64,000 nucleotides of DNA, taken from the NCBI GenBank assembly GCA_022225965.2, contig JAKJXP020000130.1, positions 45,466-109,465 of the forward strand, read 5' to 3'. The notes under the pieces are model-generated. The model did no database searches and had not been told where the DNA came from. It worked only from the letters and a program-made list of their open reading frames with translations. Source of the DNA: Diatrype stigma (lineage: Eukaryota > Ascomycota > Sordariomycetes > Xylariales > Diatrypaceae). Shown here piece by piece: positions 34,393 through 46,688 of the stretch. The translations under genes and the position numbers were made by a program. The first letter of the stretch is position 1; every line of letters begins with the position of its first letter.

Positions 34393-37300
34393 TCATGCCA
34401 ACCCCATCTCATTCTGCCGGATGAAGCGCGTAGCCAGCTCGTCGCCGCCCTGCTCGGCGGCCTTCATCCAGTGTATCGTAACACACATAAGCGCGGGATC
34501 GCTTCGGACATCGTTCTCTCGGCCGGCCTCTGCCTGGCCGGACTGCGTGGGCGCTCCTGTGACGGCTGCCAATCCCGTGCGGCCTCTATCGGTAGCGTGC
34601 CGCCCGCTGCTGTTCGTTCGTGCGCCGAACTTCTCCATGACAGCCTGCTTGAACACCTCTCTGGGCTTAGAGAGCGGCAACAGGGGCTTCTCGACCAGCT
34701 CCGGATAGCTCAAAATGAAGAGTGCCAGTTCCCGCTGCGCCGTAGGATCTCGTTCCTTCGCGGTGATGGTCAACATGCGGCCCGCGTCTTCGAGAGAGTG
34801 GTTAATGGTGATAGGGGGGGTTGCGCTCGAGACTTCCTCGCTGCTGTTGTTAGACGCCCTCCGTTTCTCCGAGTGAGCTTTGACGACCTCATCGGCGACC
34901 TCGACCATCGTCTTGCACACATCCTGCTTGAGAGACAAAGCAGCAAGTCCCGCGTTCCAAAACGCCTTGCCCTGGTCGGTGTCATCGAGCATCGTCGCGG
35001 GGACAAACGAGGCAATATACTGGAGGTCGCGGAACAGGCTCTTGGGGCGCACACTGGCATCCTTGAACAAGGACCGCAATATGTTCACGACCGTGTCAGG
35101 ATTCGCTGGGCTAGAAACAACCGAGCGTGTTTCTGCATCGTGAGACTGAGTTTCCGACAGATTAGACGCCCGGATGGTCTGGGACCTTCGCTCCCTGACA
35201 CTCTCGATCGTCTGTTCGTGCAGTCTCTTCCCACCCAATCCGCTGATATTGTCTTCATTGGCATTAAGCTGATGGCGCAGCGCCCATCTAGCTCGTCGAC
35301 CGCCAGACGACAGAGACGCGATGATGAGCTGCTGGAGCTCGTAGAGAGCATTGAGTTTGGTCGAGGGATTCGGGTGGACAGAAAACATCCTCAACAGACG
35401 CTGGTAGGCTTTCTTGTAGGGGAAGTCGGGTGTGCTACTCTTGGACGAAGGTCGGGAACGAAGGGAGATGGTGTCGCTCGTGGCAGCACTAGAACTCTCG
35501 CCATAGATGGTCGACGTTTCACTCCGATCCCCGCCCGCATCTCCAGTCAGGTTGTCGCCTACTCCACGCAGGTTTATCGAGCTCTTCTTCTTTTCGATGG
35601 CTCGCTTCCCTGACGCTGTTTTGCTCAATCTATGCCGTCTCGATACCGGTCGCTGTAGTTTTGGTTCTTGGGCTTCTCGACGTTCTATGCACTCCTGTCC
35701 TAGTTTATCGAACCATTCATCGGTCTCGGAGCCGCGCGCAAAGACGAGACTGCCTAGGTCTGATAGCAGAAGGCTGGTGAGGGTGCGGCGAAGATCAGTG
35801 TAGAATCGCTGTTTCTCTTCCGAGAGCTGTTGGAGGTGTATGGTTTCGTTCGAAGATGCGGAAGTCCCCGGTCGCGTGCCAGAATGATGCGAAGGCAGGT
35901 TCTGAGGGTACGGGTGCGAGAATGAGCTCGAGAGGTTGGTCACACTTGTCGTAGGCGACTGTGCACGCGAGGTCACGGAGCTTGCCGACGGCATTGTGGA
36001 TTGGAATGGTGACCAATAGGTTGTTGTCGAGTCAATGGCGTTGATGGGAGAAGAACCTCCGAAGTACTCGTGTGAATCCAAGATGTCAGACATAACGGTG
36101 CTCGCCCTAGAGAAGTTAAAGCGGCTGGAGTCGACAGAGACTTGACTTAGATTGTAAGAAGACATGCTTCTGAGGTCCCGTACAGCGGAGGCTGGGCGGC
36201 GCGTCGGAGACACATAGCGCCGCTCGGGATCGCTGATCACGCTGACGGCATCATCCACACCCGCCGAATTGTCCCTCTCACGGGCACCACGGCTGTTGTC
36301 AAGTGCCCTCTTATCTCGTCCATAAAGCGGCCCGGCCCAGAGGACAGGGGCATCCGCCATCGTGTCACCCACCAGCTTTCCAACGCAAAGATCAACCTCG
36401 CAACAGAAACGGTGTATGCGCTCTTCACCATGGCAGAAGTTATCGATACCAAACTGCTCTAACCAATTCGTGGTCTTCTCAGCCTGTTCATCCCTGAGCT
36501 TATTAGGACCTCCTTGCTCCTCGCCTGCTGCTAGTATGTCTAGCGTCTGCGATTCACTCCTGTAGATGTAATTGGCAACGGGGCCTCGAGAGAGCTGAGC
36601 GCGCTGTCTCTTGAAAGCTTCCCACTTCTTGGGGGCTCCCATGATCTTGAGGGCGCTGCAGAAGCTTCGGAGATCGGTGTAAGGAGACGAATTATGTACA
36701 TCCGTCACATACCACATCTTATCCCTGAGTGCTCGTAAGCGCTGGATCATGGATTCGACAAGCCCTTCGTGACGCTCTTGGCTCTGCTTCAGCCAGACGA
36801 GCACGGCGTCGTATTCTTCAATTGCTGCTGCGGAGCGATGGATGGAATCCCGAGGCCCGCGGGAGAATATGTTGAGCAGCGCCTCGTAGCCGTTTCTACG
36901 AAGGGAGGGTGACGAGATGGCATTGAGCCGCTGGAGTGTCTTCCAGTAGAGATGCGCCCCGACATAGTCTGATTGGACGCGGGACTGTGAAGATGCAGCA
37001 GCGAGCATCGCAACCAACACGGGCTGGGACTCAGACTCGTCTTTAGAGGCTTCAGTTCCTGCAACTGATTGAGAATCGGCCTCTTGCTGCAGTCTTTCTT
37101 CTTCGCGTTTGCGGTAAGGGTTCCGGCTACCCATCGTCCGAGCTGGCGTTACGACCTTGTTCTTGGACCTGTATCGCTTTAATCCGGAGGCGCGATTACT
37201 TAAGGTTGTCTTAGTACCACGGTCTTCAAGCCCGCGAGGTATCTCGAAGTCTTCAACCAGCTTTAGAATGGAATCTCGCAGCAGGTGATAATCCTTGTCC

Positions 37301-39747
37301 AATTCGGGACCCTCATCCTGCTCGTCATCTCCGGTATCGCTAGTCGTAGAGGAATTCTCCTCATCCGGATCTTCGTCCGGGTCATACGTCATCTGAAGCG
37401 ACAGGTTGTTCCCATCGGCAGAAATAAAGAGAACAGCCCAGCGTTCAGCACATGGGTGGCACGAGCCAGCCACAACTTCGGTACCAAGCACTTGCACCAT
37501 CTCATGCATGGCCAATCGTAGGCGGTAACCATCATCCTCGTACTTATTGAGCCGTCTTTGGCTGGCAGTATCGGGGACGGGGGGTGAGTATCTTAAGGGA
37601 GTGCCGGTCGGCATCTCCTCTAGGAGGGGTTCTCGCGACGTCGTTGCATCGCTCAGTGCGGAAGAAGCACTTACGCTAAGAACAGAGGAGGTGTCGAAGT
37701 TGCTGCGGGAGTTCTCAATGGAGATAGGTTGGGACATAGTCGAGAATCCCGATATGGAAGGAGCCCCAGACCTAATACTCCCCGAACGAGCCGACCGCGG
37801 CCTACGTTCGGGGAAGAGAGCATTTACAAGTGTCAAGAGGTCCGCCGGGCTGAGGACGAGGTACGGGCGCACCTCGGCCGTCTCCCGAAGCGAGGTTATG
37901 GACCTAGCTGGCAATAGCCTGGGTGTCTTCTTAGTCCTAGATGGCATGAAGCGACCTACTATGTTCTCAATGTGGCTCTTGATCTTGGGAGGGATAGACA
38001 CTGGGATCTGCGGGTTGCCCAGGTTGTTAATCCTATCGATGACCAACTTCTGGGCGCGGGTCGCGACCTCCTTGAGAATCTTTTGACGGGCATATTCCGT
38101 GATGTGGTATTCGGCCATCAGACCGTGGCTTTCCGGATGAATGACGACGGCGGGCAGCCAAGTGGAAAATATCCATTTATAAACAAACCATCTGCGGGTG
38201 TCATCTGCGAGGCTCTTGTCTAATCGACGCAAGACCTCGTTTCCGAGCTCGATCACGCCTTCGGGAATACCGGTGGCGTCCTCGTCGTCGACGACCTCGA
38301 ACAGCTCCTCTACTGCTCGGTCATAGAACTCTTCGGCGGCAATGGCATCTTTGGTAGTCCAATCCGATACGTTGAATCGTGTTCCTCTCTGGTCCTCAGC
38401 CCGATCGAGCAGGAAGGCTCCATCTTCAAGGATCCTCATCAGGTACCATTCCATATTACCCTGCCCGGACCAATCACGCATGGTAGACCAAACATTCAGG
38501 ATCTTTACCAATGTGGGCTCACTATGACGGCGAGTAGAGATCAGACGAGCAAAAGCGATAGCCCAGATTTCCGTCCGCCGCTTATCCTCGGCGCTATCTG
38601 GGCCGGCAGAGTTGGCGAACGAAGTATGTATCAAGGCAGAAAGGGGGTCATGCCGTTGGAAAGAGAGGAAACGCTCGACAGCATTGTTGGCAGGCCCAGA
38701 GCTTTTGCCGGCATTGCTGGCATGACTACGTCCACTGGGACGACCGGGGCCGGGGTGGAATGGCAACACCGTGTCGACTGGCTCCAGACCATCGTGGAAG
38801 ACGGTGAGGGCCTGCAGTTCAGAAGCGCTCAAGGCACACAGGCGGGTGGCCAAATAATCCGTATTGGTACGAAGCTGCGTTAAGAAGTTCAGGAAGGCCT
38901 CCCTCGCTGACGCAGATATGTCGTTGAAGAACGGGGCGACGGAGCTACCAGAAGCAAGGCTTCCGGTGGTGCTCAAGGGTGTCTCCAAGGCTTCAGAGGA
39001 GGGTGGGCCGGGAGACTGCAGCGACTCCATCTCGGGTTCCAAAATGGCATAGCGGCGCGCGGCATCGCAGGAGTTGCGCACATCGCGAACCGCGTCGAAG
39101 AGGCTAGCGAATGCCGCCTTGTCATCTTTGCGAAACAGATCTGCTAGGTTCCGCTGGGCTATTTGACCACACCGGGTGAGTCGCGCCGACAGGGCGGTGG
39201 AGATCAGACTCCTCTGGAGGCGTATTCGTGTGTTTGCGCGCTTGCGCTCCTGGTATTTGGACAGTCTTACCAAGTGTGCGAGCTCCTCGAGAGTTGTGCC
39301 ATCCTGCGCTATGTTCAAGTGCGGGTTCGTGTATTGGGACAAGTCAGTCAGGAGGGGTCGCGGCAGAGGGCGGGGGGCTCCCTTGCCCTTCAAGATAGAG
39401 TCGGGAGGACTGGAGGGAATGCCCTCGTCGTTGGAGGTAGAGAAAGAGGGGGATTGTGAACGTTGGTCTATTACAGGCTTCTTCTGCGCACTTGCGCTCT
39501 CCGCATGCTGGTGCTGGTGCTGATGCTGCTGTTGCTGCTGGGCAGACTCATGGGGTGATGTTTCCTCTTTACGCCGTATCGGATGCGAGACACCCGCAGA
39601 CTCCGTTATATGACCGGCCTGCGTAGGGCTTCGAGAGCGAAACCCGCGCGACCTAGCGACCTCATGGTGGGACTCGGCGGACGGGGTCGGCGACCTCGAA
39701 GACTGGTTGGTAGCAGTTGGGGAAACGGCTATAGCGAAAGTAGACAT
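34393..39747 (-). CDS. Large conserved-looking protein of unassigned function (1,784 aa)
   Basis: Single uninterrupted frame of 1,784 codons; codon use and composition leave no doubt that it is coding. The first 130 residues are disordered (Ser/Pro/Arg-rich with a Gln/His run near 72-82). An alpha-helical region follows from about 140 to 620, containing RRWFVYKWIFSTWLPAVVIHP and then GLMAEYHITEYARQKIL, and PYLVLSPADLLTLVNALFP ends it. More disordered linkers and helical blocks follow (for example around VHNSSPYTDLRSFCSALKI), and the C-terminus is compact. The kWxFSxxLPxxVxxPE pattern recalls RasGAP-type helical domains of Gapex-5-like proteins, but I cannot establish that. No membrane segment or signal peptide. 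It faces a 7-kb gene-poor upstream region. Confidence 0.85.
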   Translation of the reverse strand: MSTFAIAVSPTATNQSSRSPTPSAESHHEVARSRGFRSRSPTQAGHITESAGVSHPIRRKEETSPHESAQQQQQHQHQHQHAESASAQKKPVIDQRSQSPSFSTSNDEGIPSSPPDSILKGKGAPRPLPRPLLTDLSQYTNPHLNIAQDGTTLEELAHLVRLSKYQERKRANTRIRLQRSLISTALSARLTRCGQIAQRNLADLFRKDDKAAFASLFDAVRDVRNSCDAARRYAILEPEMESLQSPGPPSSEALETPLSTTGSLASGSSVAPFFNDISASAREAFLNFLTQLRTNTDYLATRLCALSASELQALTVFHDGLEPVDTVLPFHPGPGRPSGRSHASNAGKSSGPANNAVERFLSFQRHDPLSALIHTSFANSAGPDSAEDKRRTEIWAIAFARLISTRRHSEPTLVKILNVWSTMRDWSGQGNMEWYLMRILEDGAFLLDRAEDQRGTRFNVSDWTTKDAIAAEEFYDRAVEELFEVVDDEDATGIPEGVIELGNEVLRRLDKSLADDTRRWFVYKWIFSTWLPAVVIHPESHGLMAEYHITEYARQKILKEVATRAQKLVIDRINNLGNPQIPVSIPPKIKSHIENIVGRFMPSRTKKTPRLLPARSITSLRETAEVRPYLVLSPADLLTLVNALFPERRPRSARSGSIRSGAPSISGFSTMSQPISIENSRSNFDTSSVLSVSASSALSDATTSREPLLEEMPTGTPLRYSPPVPDTASQRRLNKYEDDGYRLRLAMHEMVQVLGTEVVAGSCHPCAERWAVLFISADGNNLSLQMTYDPDEDPDEENSSTTSDTGDDEQDEGPELDKDYHLLRDSILKLVEDFEIPRGLEDRGTKTTLSNRASGLKRYRSKNKVVTPARTMGSRNPYRKREEERLQQEADSQSVAGTEASKDESESQPVLVAMLAAASSQSRVQSDYVGAHLYWKTLQRLNAISSPSLRRNGYEALLNIFSRGPRDSIHRSAAAIEEYDAVLVWLKQSQERHEGLVESMIQRLRALRDKMWYVTDVHNSSPYTDLRSFCSALKIMGAPKKWEAFKRQRAQLSRGPVANYIYRSESQTLDILAAGEEQGGPNKLRDEQAEKTTNWLEQFGIDNFCHGEERIHRFCCEVDLCVGKLVGDTMADAPVLWAGPLYGRDKRALDNSRGARERDNSAGVDDAVSVISDPERRYVSPTRRPASAVRDLRSMSSYNLSQVSVDSSRFNFSRASTVMSDILDSHEYFGGSSPINAIDSTTTYWSPFQSTMPSASSVTSRAQSPTTSVTNLSSSFSHPYPQNLPSHHSGTRPGTSASSNETIHLQQLSEEKQRFYTDLRRTLTSLLLSDLGSLVFARGSETDEWFDKLGQECIERREAQEPKLQRPVSRRHRLSKTASGKRAIEKKKSSINLRGVGDNLTGDAGGDRSETSTIYGESSSAATSDTISLRSRPSSKSSTPDFPYKKAYQRLLRMFSVHPNPSTKLNALYELQQLIIASLSSGGRRARWALRHQLNANEDNISGLGGKRLHEQTIESVRERRSQTIRASNLSETQSHDAETRSVVSSPANPDTVVNILRSLFKDASVRPKSLFRDLQYIASFVPATMLDDTDQGKAFWNAGLAALSLKQDVCKTMVEVADEVVKAHSEKRRASNNSSEEVSSATPPITINHSLEDAGRMLTITAKERDPTAQRELALFILSYPELVEKPLLPLSKPREVFKQAVMEKFGARTNSSGRHATDRGRTGLAAVTGAPTQSGQAEAGRENDVRSDPALMCVTIHWMKAAEQGGDELATRFIRQNEMGLA

Positions 39748-40425
39748 AGGTCAGTCTTGTTGTACATTTCACATCCACATCCCACACCTGACTGGGACCG
39801 GGAGACGGCTCCAGCTATCCTGTGCTTGTTCCTATCTTCCAGGTTGTTTTTCTTTCGTGACTCACGAGGCGAAGTATGTATGCAAACGGGCGACGAGAGG
39901 GATCGCTGCATGGAAATCATAATGGGCCCATGCGAGGGTTTATCTTGGAAACCCGCTCCCACTCAGCATCACTGGAGTATCGAATTCTCAATTAGGATTG
40001 TGGGATATGTTCTGATAAACCCGAACACCGGTCAATCGTCGTTGTCACCGTAGAGATATTCGCTCGATATATCATCTGTATGCCGAGTCTTCGAGGTTTG
40101 TGTCCGTGTCCTCCAGGATCGGAATTTGCGCCGCTCTTGTGAGCTCTTCGAGACCCAATCGCACTCAACTCGAATTACTACAGAGAAGTCTAGGTATGTA
40201 AGTTCAGGTATGATCCGACCACGGGCTCAGTCCGCCTGCGTTCGGTTCGATCGACTCGGTAGGTTCACTCGGCTTGGGGGAGATTCTGGATGATCGCTGT
40301 AGCTTTTATTATATAAGGAATGTAACTATCGTATAGCCAGTCGAGGTACGGAGAGAAGGACGCCAACATTGACCTCAGAAGAGACAGGTGACAGTGTCCG
40401 AGGTGTCAGGACAGAGCAAGACAAG

Positions 40426-40580
40426 ATATGTAAGTATGTAGGTCTGTATGTAAGTATGTATGGTACGTAGGGTATGGGTGTATGTATAAGACATGTACGT
40501 ATGTCGATGTCGGTATGTCGGTATGTGTGTGTAGGTATATGTATGTAGGCTGTAGGCTGTAAGCTGTAAACTGTAAGCTG
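40426..40580. repeat. GTATGTA-type simple repeat patch
   Basis: Irregular tandem GTATGTAAGTATGTAGG units followed by GTAGGCTGTAGGCTGTAAGC units. No coding sense. Confidence 0.7.
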
Positions 40581-42008
40581 CCGCCGTGCTTCGACTAGTG
40601 CTACCGAAAGCGGGCTCCCTATTCCCGTAGAGGTTCAAATAACACGACAGCAAGACTAAACTAGTAACAGTTTTGTACACCGCTGCTGCACGTTGGTGAG
40701 GGCGAGGGTGACGATGATTAAATGTGGTGTTGTAGGAGTAGCTGCTGTTGTACAAGTCGTGAGCCGTAGGGTATGAAGGGCATTGGCGTAAGGCACAATT
40801 GTTAGGTACCTACTTGTAGTCTAGTTACAGACCAGAAAGGCCAGCACTCGGAGTTCCTCGCGGCTTAGTTAACGTTAATTACACATCGTAGCCCAATGTC
40901 GGCTGGGCTTGGCTGGCACAGATTCTGGCATTCTCATTTGTTCGTCTTCAAACCGAGTTAGTTAGCAGAAGATGAAAAGACGTGGGGTAGCTCGAGATAA
41001 CCACCATGCCCGATCCAGTCAAGTCGAGAGCGGGCGGGATATACGCCACCAAGGGCAGCCAAGGCCACCAGCAAGCCAGCGAGCCAGCGAGCCAACCTCA
41101 GAGCTCAACCTTTTTACTGGGGCCGCCGAGGGGGGTCTGGGGGCCACGGTCGGGGGGTAGAGGGGTGCCGGGGCGGTCACTCCTACAACGGTATACTCGC
41201 GCCTACAGATGACCTACTTCGTACTGGCTGCTTACCCAAGTAGGTACCTTACCTTAGCACTCGATCACACACTTACATACCAGCATACCAGCGTACCAGA
41301 ATACCTGGCAGAACCTGGCATGCTTGCCTTACATACACGCTTTCGCTTACTTGCCGCTTGCTTATTCGAGGTACATGATCATATTCCTCCATCCAATATT
41401 GAGGGGATTTCGAAGCGGTTCACAGCCTATAGATAGAAATCCCCATACCTGGCAGGGTGGCAGGCTCCACTGCCACGCAGGCCTAGCCATAGTCAAAGGA
41501 GTCAATCTGTCAAGATGACTCCTGGGTTTCTGGGCTTTCACGGCTTTCAGGTTCGGATCGTCTTATCATCACCTACTTTTCAGACCCAGCCTGCCACGCC
41601 TGCGCCAGCCTCACTAATATTCACCGTCAAGAGGGCAATGCTAGTGAGCGATATGTAGGTAACTAGTGTCTCCTATGTAACTTGTTAGAGTACTGCCAGC
41701 ATACCAGGTAGGCAGCTAGGTCGATAGGTCGGTAAACAACTCAACATAGCTATACTAAGCAAGCCAGGAGATCCCAGGTATGCCTTTGGCATGTTCGGCA
41801 GCTAACAGTTAATAGACTAGCAGGCTAGGTCTCCCGGTCTAAAATGACCTACAACGTATTCCGATGCTATGATACGACTACGTACATAGTAGTCGACGAT
41901 AGAGGTTTGTTTCGGCCGTGTAGCGTGCCAGCTTGTCAAGCTGTGTAGCTTACTTTGGTATGTGGTTGCTGTCTCTTGTACCACCTAACTGCTTCTCATC
42001 TAGGTGCC

Positions 42009-42076
42009 GTGAGTATGATCCGTGAGTGTGAGCCGTGAGTGTGAGCCGTGAGTGAGAGTGAGAGCGAGCGTGAGCG
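42009..42076. repeat. GTGAGTGTGAGCC tandem repeat
   Basis: About five imperfect copies of a 13-14 bp unit, CCGTGAGTGTGAG, decaying into GAGAGTGAGAGCGAG. Confidence 0.75.
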
Positions 42077-42378
42077 ATCTTCGTGACAGTGTTGCTGCCC
42101 GACCAGTCATGTCTCCTAATGCTTCAATAAGACAGCACAGTCAAAACATTAGGCCCTTCCAGGTTGTTTGGTTCCGTTGGGTTCCGTTCTTCGGTATCGA
42201 GTCTTCCGAACGCACCGTGAATACCCGGCGGATAGGAGAAACACCAGCATACGTACGTCGTATGTAAGTAGTTACCGATTCAGTCAACTGGGCAACACGC
42301 GGTGACATATTCGGAGTTCGAGGTCGTCGCGTTCACCAATCCGGGGTGTCTCCATAAGCCCTCCATAAGCCTGTGCCT

Positions 42379-42424
42379 GTTTCGTCTTGTTTTGTTTCGT
42401 CTAGTTTCGTTTTGTTTCGTTTCA
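42379..42424. repeat. TTTCGTTTTG tandem repeat
   Basis: Imperfect 10-bp units TGTTTCGTCT / AGTTTCGTTT repeated four to five times. Confidence 0.7.
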
Positions 42425-42709
42425 TCAGGGCCGTAGTTATCAACTCTCCGAGCCGAGTTCCATGGGGCCTGCTCAGCTGCTGAGTTGAGCGACTACCTCA
42501 GCCACTAAATACATAAGCGACTACTTGCACAGCTGAAAATCTACGTATCTACTTGCCTATCTTGACGGCTTGGGTGACTCAGTGACTGATGAGTGAGTGA
42601 CTGTTGTTGTGGCTCGGCTCTTCGCATTGACAACGAGACAAATTCACGCAAACGGGCAAAATAAACGACCCAAGCAGAACATGACAAGTTGTGGCCACCC
42701 GATATCTCA

Positions 42710-42770
42710 GCATACCGCATACAGTACAGTATACAGCATGGAGCATGAAGCATACAGCATACAGCATATC
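42710..42770. repeat. CATACAGCATA tandem repeat
   Basis: Repeated CATACAG and AGCATG units, from CATACCGCATACAGTACAG to the double CATACAGCATACAGCAT. Confidence 0.7.
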
Positions 42771-44400
42771 ACGGAACGAGTTGGCATACTGCGTCATGCA
42801 GCTCACGAGGGAGCCCTTTCCCTATCAGCTTCTAGAAGACGAGACAGACGGGAACGACGGGCAGGCAGGCAGGCAGAGTAGAACCGAACCGCCTCTTCTC
42901 TCCCCCTATCAACCGCCCGGATGGTCTCTCCTGGTCTCCCCTGGCAAATCGCGGCGGTCTACTGCTTGCTGGACACGGAATGGAAGGCAGAGGACAGCTA
43001 CCGCCACGGACAAACTCAAACTTGTATGGGCGTATCAGCGTATCAGGGTGCGTATGCACTGCCAGTTAGGTTTGGTTAGGTTTGGTTAGGTAGGTAAGAT
43101 TATGTATAGCTGGTTGAGCTGGGTTAAGAGAATGTGTGTGCTGTCCTTGCATTTCGCATATCTGATAGGTGCTCAGCCTTTCTACTCGCCTTCCCGCCTT
43201 TCCTTATTTTAACCACCCAGACATGCTTGGTTGCTTGCTCCATGCAATCACGTCGGTTCGTCTAAAAAGTAGGTATGCATTGCACATACTTCCAGTTGCA
43301 TATATGGATTTCCATGTATATGCGCAGGTATGGACGTAAGTACATAAATGATATGGTGATATGGTGGTACTGCGTACAATACATACCTACATAGTACAGT
43401 AATCTGTCTCGCAGCGGTCAGCGTAACTAAATATGTAACCTGTACATACATACATACCTACATACCTACATACATGTACCTGGTAATCTGTAGTGGTTAG
43501 TGCATTCCCAGAACCGCCAAACAGCCAGAAGGAAGTCCCAAGGAAGGCAAAACAGCGGCCCCAGCGAACGAGACCCCGCTGAAAAGGATACGCTAGAGCA
43601 GCCCGAGGCCTCTAATGCCAGCCAATCCACGTCAACCACGCAACACATAGTCGAGAATTCGGCCCAGTCAGTCGCTGAGTTTCCCGGTTCTACTTTCTTT
43701 CTCTTGCTTCCTTTTCCCTCCCGCTTCCGCCCTTTCTCCTCCTTTGCCAACGCATCAGATTCCCGTCCCAACCGACTTTTCCATTTGCCTTCGCCTTCGC
43801 CTTCTTCGCCTCTGCGCCTTTTCTGCCAGCTTCGGCGTTGCGAGCTGTGCCGGCTTTCCTGCCTACTACGACGTCTGTCCGTCCGCTCGCCCGCCCGTCC
43901 GTCCATCCATTGGCCTGTCAGATAGTTCAAATGCAACCCTGTTCTGTTTATGTCTTGTGTCAGGTCTTCTGTCTATCCAATCGCTCCTCTCGCGCATCTT
44001 CTGCTGCTGTCGGGTTGGCCGTCATCTAAATTATTGACCACCAATTGTTTATATTTCCTCACCACATTGGCTGGCGCAGATGCGAGATGACTGACTGATG
44101 GATGATTAACACGAACACGGATCACCGCCGCAGGGTAAGAAAGGCACGGTTAGGTAGCGTAAGGGCCGAGTCGATGACGATTTGCCTACTCTGCCCGAGT
44201 GACAGCTTCTTTCAGATTCGTGACTGTTTTTCTTCCCGTGGCGACTATTCTGAGCTGTCGCATTTCTTCTTTCAGCCTTGAACAGATCTCCGTCGACGCA
44301 AGTCAGATGCAACCTACCATGGCGGTGGTCCCTCCACTCTCCCCAGTAGTTGACGGGTCCTCGACTTGAGCACTAATGCGAGTTCGTTGGATGTATTCTC

Positions 44401-44440
44401 CCTCATGCCCCCCTCATGCCCCCCTTATGCCCCCCTGCCC
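44401..44440. repeat. CTCATGCCCCC tandem repeat
   Basis: Three 11-13 bp copies with the pattern CTCATGCCCCC / CTTATGCCCCC. Confidence 0.8.
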
Positions 44441-46681
44441 CTCTGGAGTCTTAGGTGGATAACGTCAAACAACCCAGCACTTGTTTTAGACGGGATTCCC
44501 TACCCTTCCCTCCTGCACGTATCTCTCGGTACCCCCGTGTTCATGGATAGCATTTTCCAAACTAGTATGAATGCTCCCTCGAGAGGTTGAGTTGACCATG
44601 GTTATGATGCACCACGTCCTGCGGGGGCCTCCCGTGGAGATCGCACTACCCCAGTTGCCCACCGATCTGGCTACGTCGCTGACTTAAACAAGCATCCTCA
44701 TCTCAGAGTAGACCGCTGTACCCTCATAGAACTCACCCTGTGATGAATGGCCAAGTAGATGACCGTCGTCGTTTTAAGCCTGTTGAACCCTCAGGCCGGA
44801 CTGTCTGGGACTAGGAAGTAGCCAGCCCAATGGGAGTACTATCTTGAGAAGAATAGCTACCTTGCATAGTAAATATGGACAGAGCTTTCACATGCTTATT
44901 AAATGATAGGACGGCAGTAGTTGGGTCTCCAAAGATCGGCCGGAGCCAGTCACCAAAAGTAATCCACGTTATATGGGCTCGACGATACCCCATAAATACT
45001 CATCACCATGTTCATTCCTTGAAGCAATCATTTGGATGAACTTATCTGGCTAGCCATCAAGTTGGCCTCTAAGTCAATGGACCGGCCGTCTTTGAGTGCC
45101 ACTCATGGAATCCTTGATACCATCGAGCACTCGATACGTGGGTGCCCAGTATGCAAAACCATAAACCGAGTAAGTTGGTGGTACAAGGTCAGGAATGTAC
45201 AGACACTATCCCGTCGTTCCGATGTAACTGTATTTCGGGTACACATATGTACGCTTTCCATACAAAGCTGAGAAAAGGTAAGCTCGCTTATCACAAGTTG
45301 AAGCTTTCCTGTCACGGCGACTGACTTCACTATACTTGAAGCCTTCCTGTCAGAAATAGTTCTGTATTAAGCCCAGATGCCCCAGGGTGATCAGTGCCGT
45401 GAGGTATTGTATTGGTGCGGTCGGTTTCTGTCCATGGGAATGCTCATATAGAAATGAAATATTAGATAAATATGCCAACGATGTATTCTATCAAACGTAA
45501 ATGGCACTGGCATCGAAGCTACTTTACGAATCCCTCTTTGCAATAAGCCTCCATGACTAGATGTGAGTACAAATACATGGCCACTCAGGCATGAGCAACA
45601 CCAAATTAGCACGGTACAAACATGACACCAACGTGTCCTAATATCATACTGCCTACTCAACAGCCATTACAGCGGTGGGGGGAGTCCTCGGACCTGGTGA
45701 GAACCTTGTTGGATCAACTAAACAAAGTCTTAATGACGCATATACACTACTCACTCGACTTCAAAACATTGTTGGCTGAGAGGGCTATATTATTTTCATC
45801 ATCGTGCAACGAGGGGTATCGAACAAAGTCAAAAGTTCAGTGATGTTGGTTTGAATTCATGGTATAATATATGACTTCAGTGACCTCAATAGTATACCAA
45901 TACCAGTGGATCAATAATCCGCAAGGACTATCAATGGTTTATGAAAAGTAAGCAAGATAAGAAATCATCCGTTGAAATATGCATTGGTACAGCATCGCCT
46001 TGCAGTATGAAGGAACCCGATCTAAAAGTCTGCGTTTTTTCTCGAGTTTCTCGGGTTTTGGTAACAAGACCGGCCCTCCATGTTTATAAGAAAAGAGGGT
46101 CCTTAAATATGATGCTGTGGTAATCACGCCTACTAATCGTCACATACGGAACGGGCTGTATCTTGACTTGATTATTGTACATATACGTCACATTATCTTC
46201 CTTTTCCTTTACTACGTTCCTGAAGCCTGTCTATCTGCTTGATGAACTTACGTTACACAGACCAAACCCCCTTTGTGAGAAATCATCATATCGGGGAATC
46301 CACCTTGACATTCTTATTATTGAACCAATTCTTTATTTCATCTGGTGTTAGTTGTGCCTTCATACCAAAAGACTGACCTTGAGGTGTCGTGGGTCCTTGA
46401 GAACAAACGAGTCATCACAACTTCGGGCTATTTCCACACTACTGCTAGTGACGTGCGACCTCTTGCAAGGGAAACCATTCAGAATTATGGGTTATAGGAC
46501 TCCGACTTCAAAGAAAACTCGTCGAAGTTGTTCACCGGCCCTGTATATGTGCCAGGTCCAGCGAGTTTGCTCTAAGTAAACAACAAATTATGACTAGATA
46601 CCGAACAGCGGAAATTCCAGGAGAGGGAAGAATTCATCATCGCGAGATCATGGACAAAGGCGAGGAGGCCATCGTGCTGGC

Positions 46682-46688
46682 TATAAAT
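46682..46688 (+). promoter_or_regulatory. TATA box for the small SSKSG gene
   Basis: TATAAAT in GGCTATAAATGAGGGGG, 143 bp before the ATG. This leaves room for a leader of about 110 bases. Confidence 0.5.

Noticed and set aside
34471..35613. 380-codon plus-strand frame
   Set aside because: Antisense shadow of the 1,784-residue coding sequence.
43466..43936. Overlapping 141- and 156-codon frames on opposite strands
   Set aside because: Both derive from C/T-rich low-complexity DNA and neither has protein-family character.
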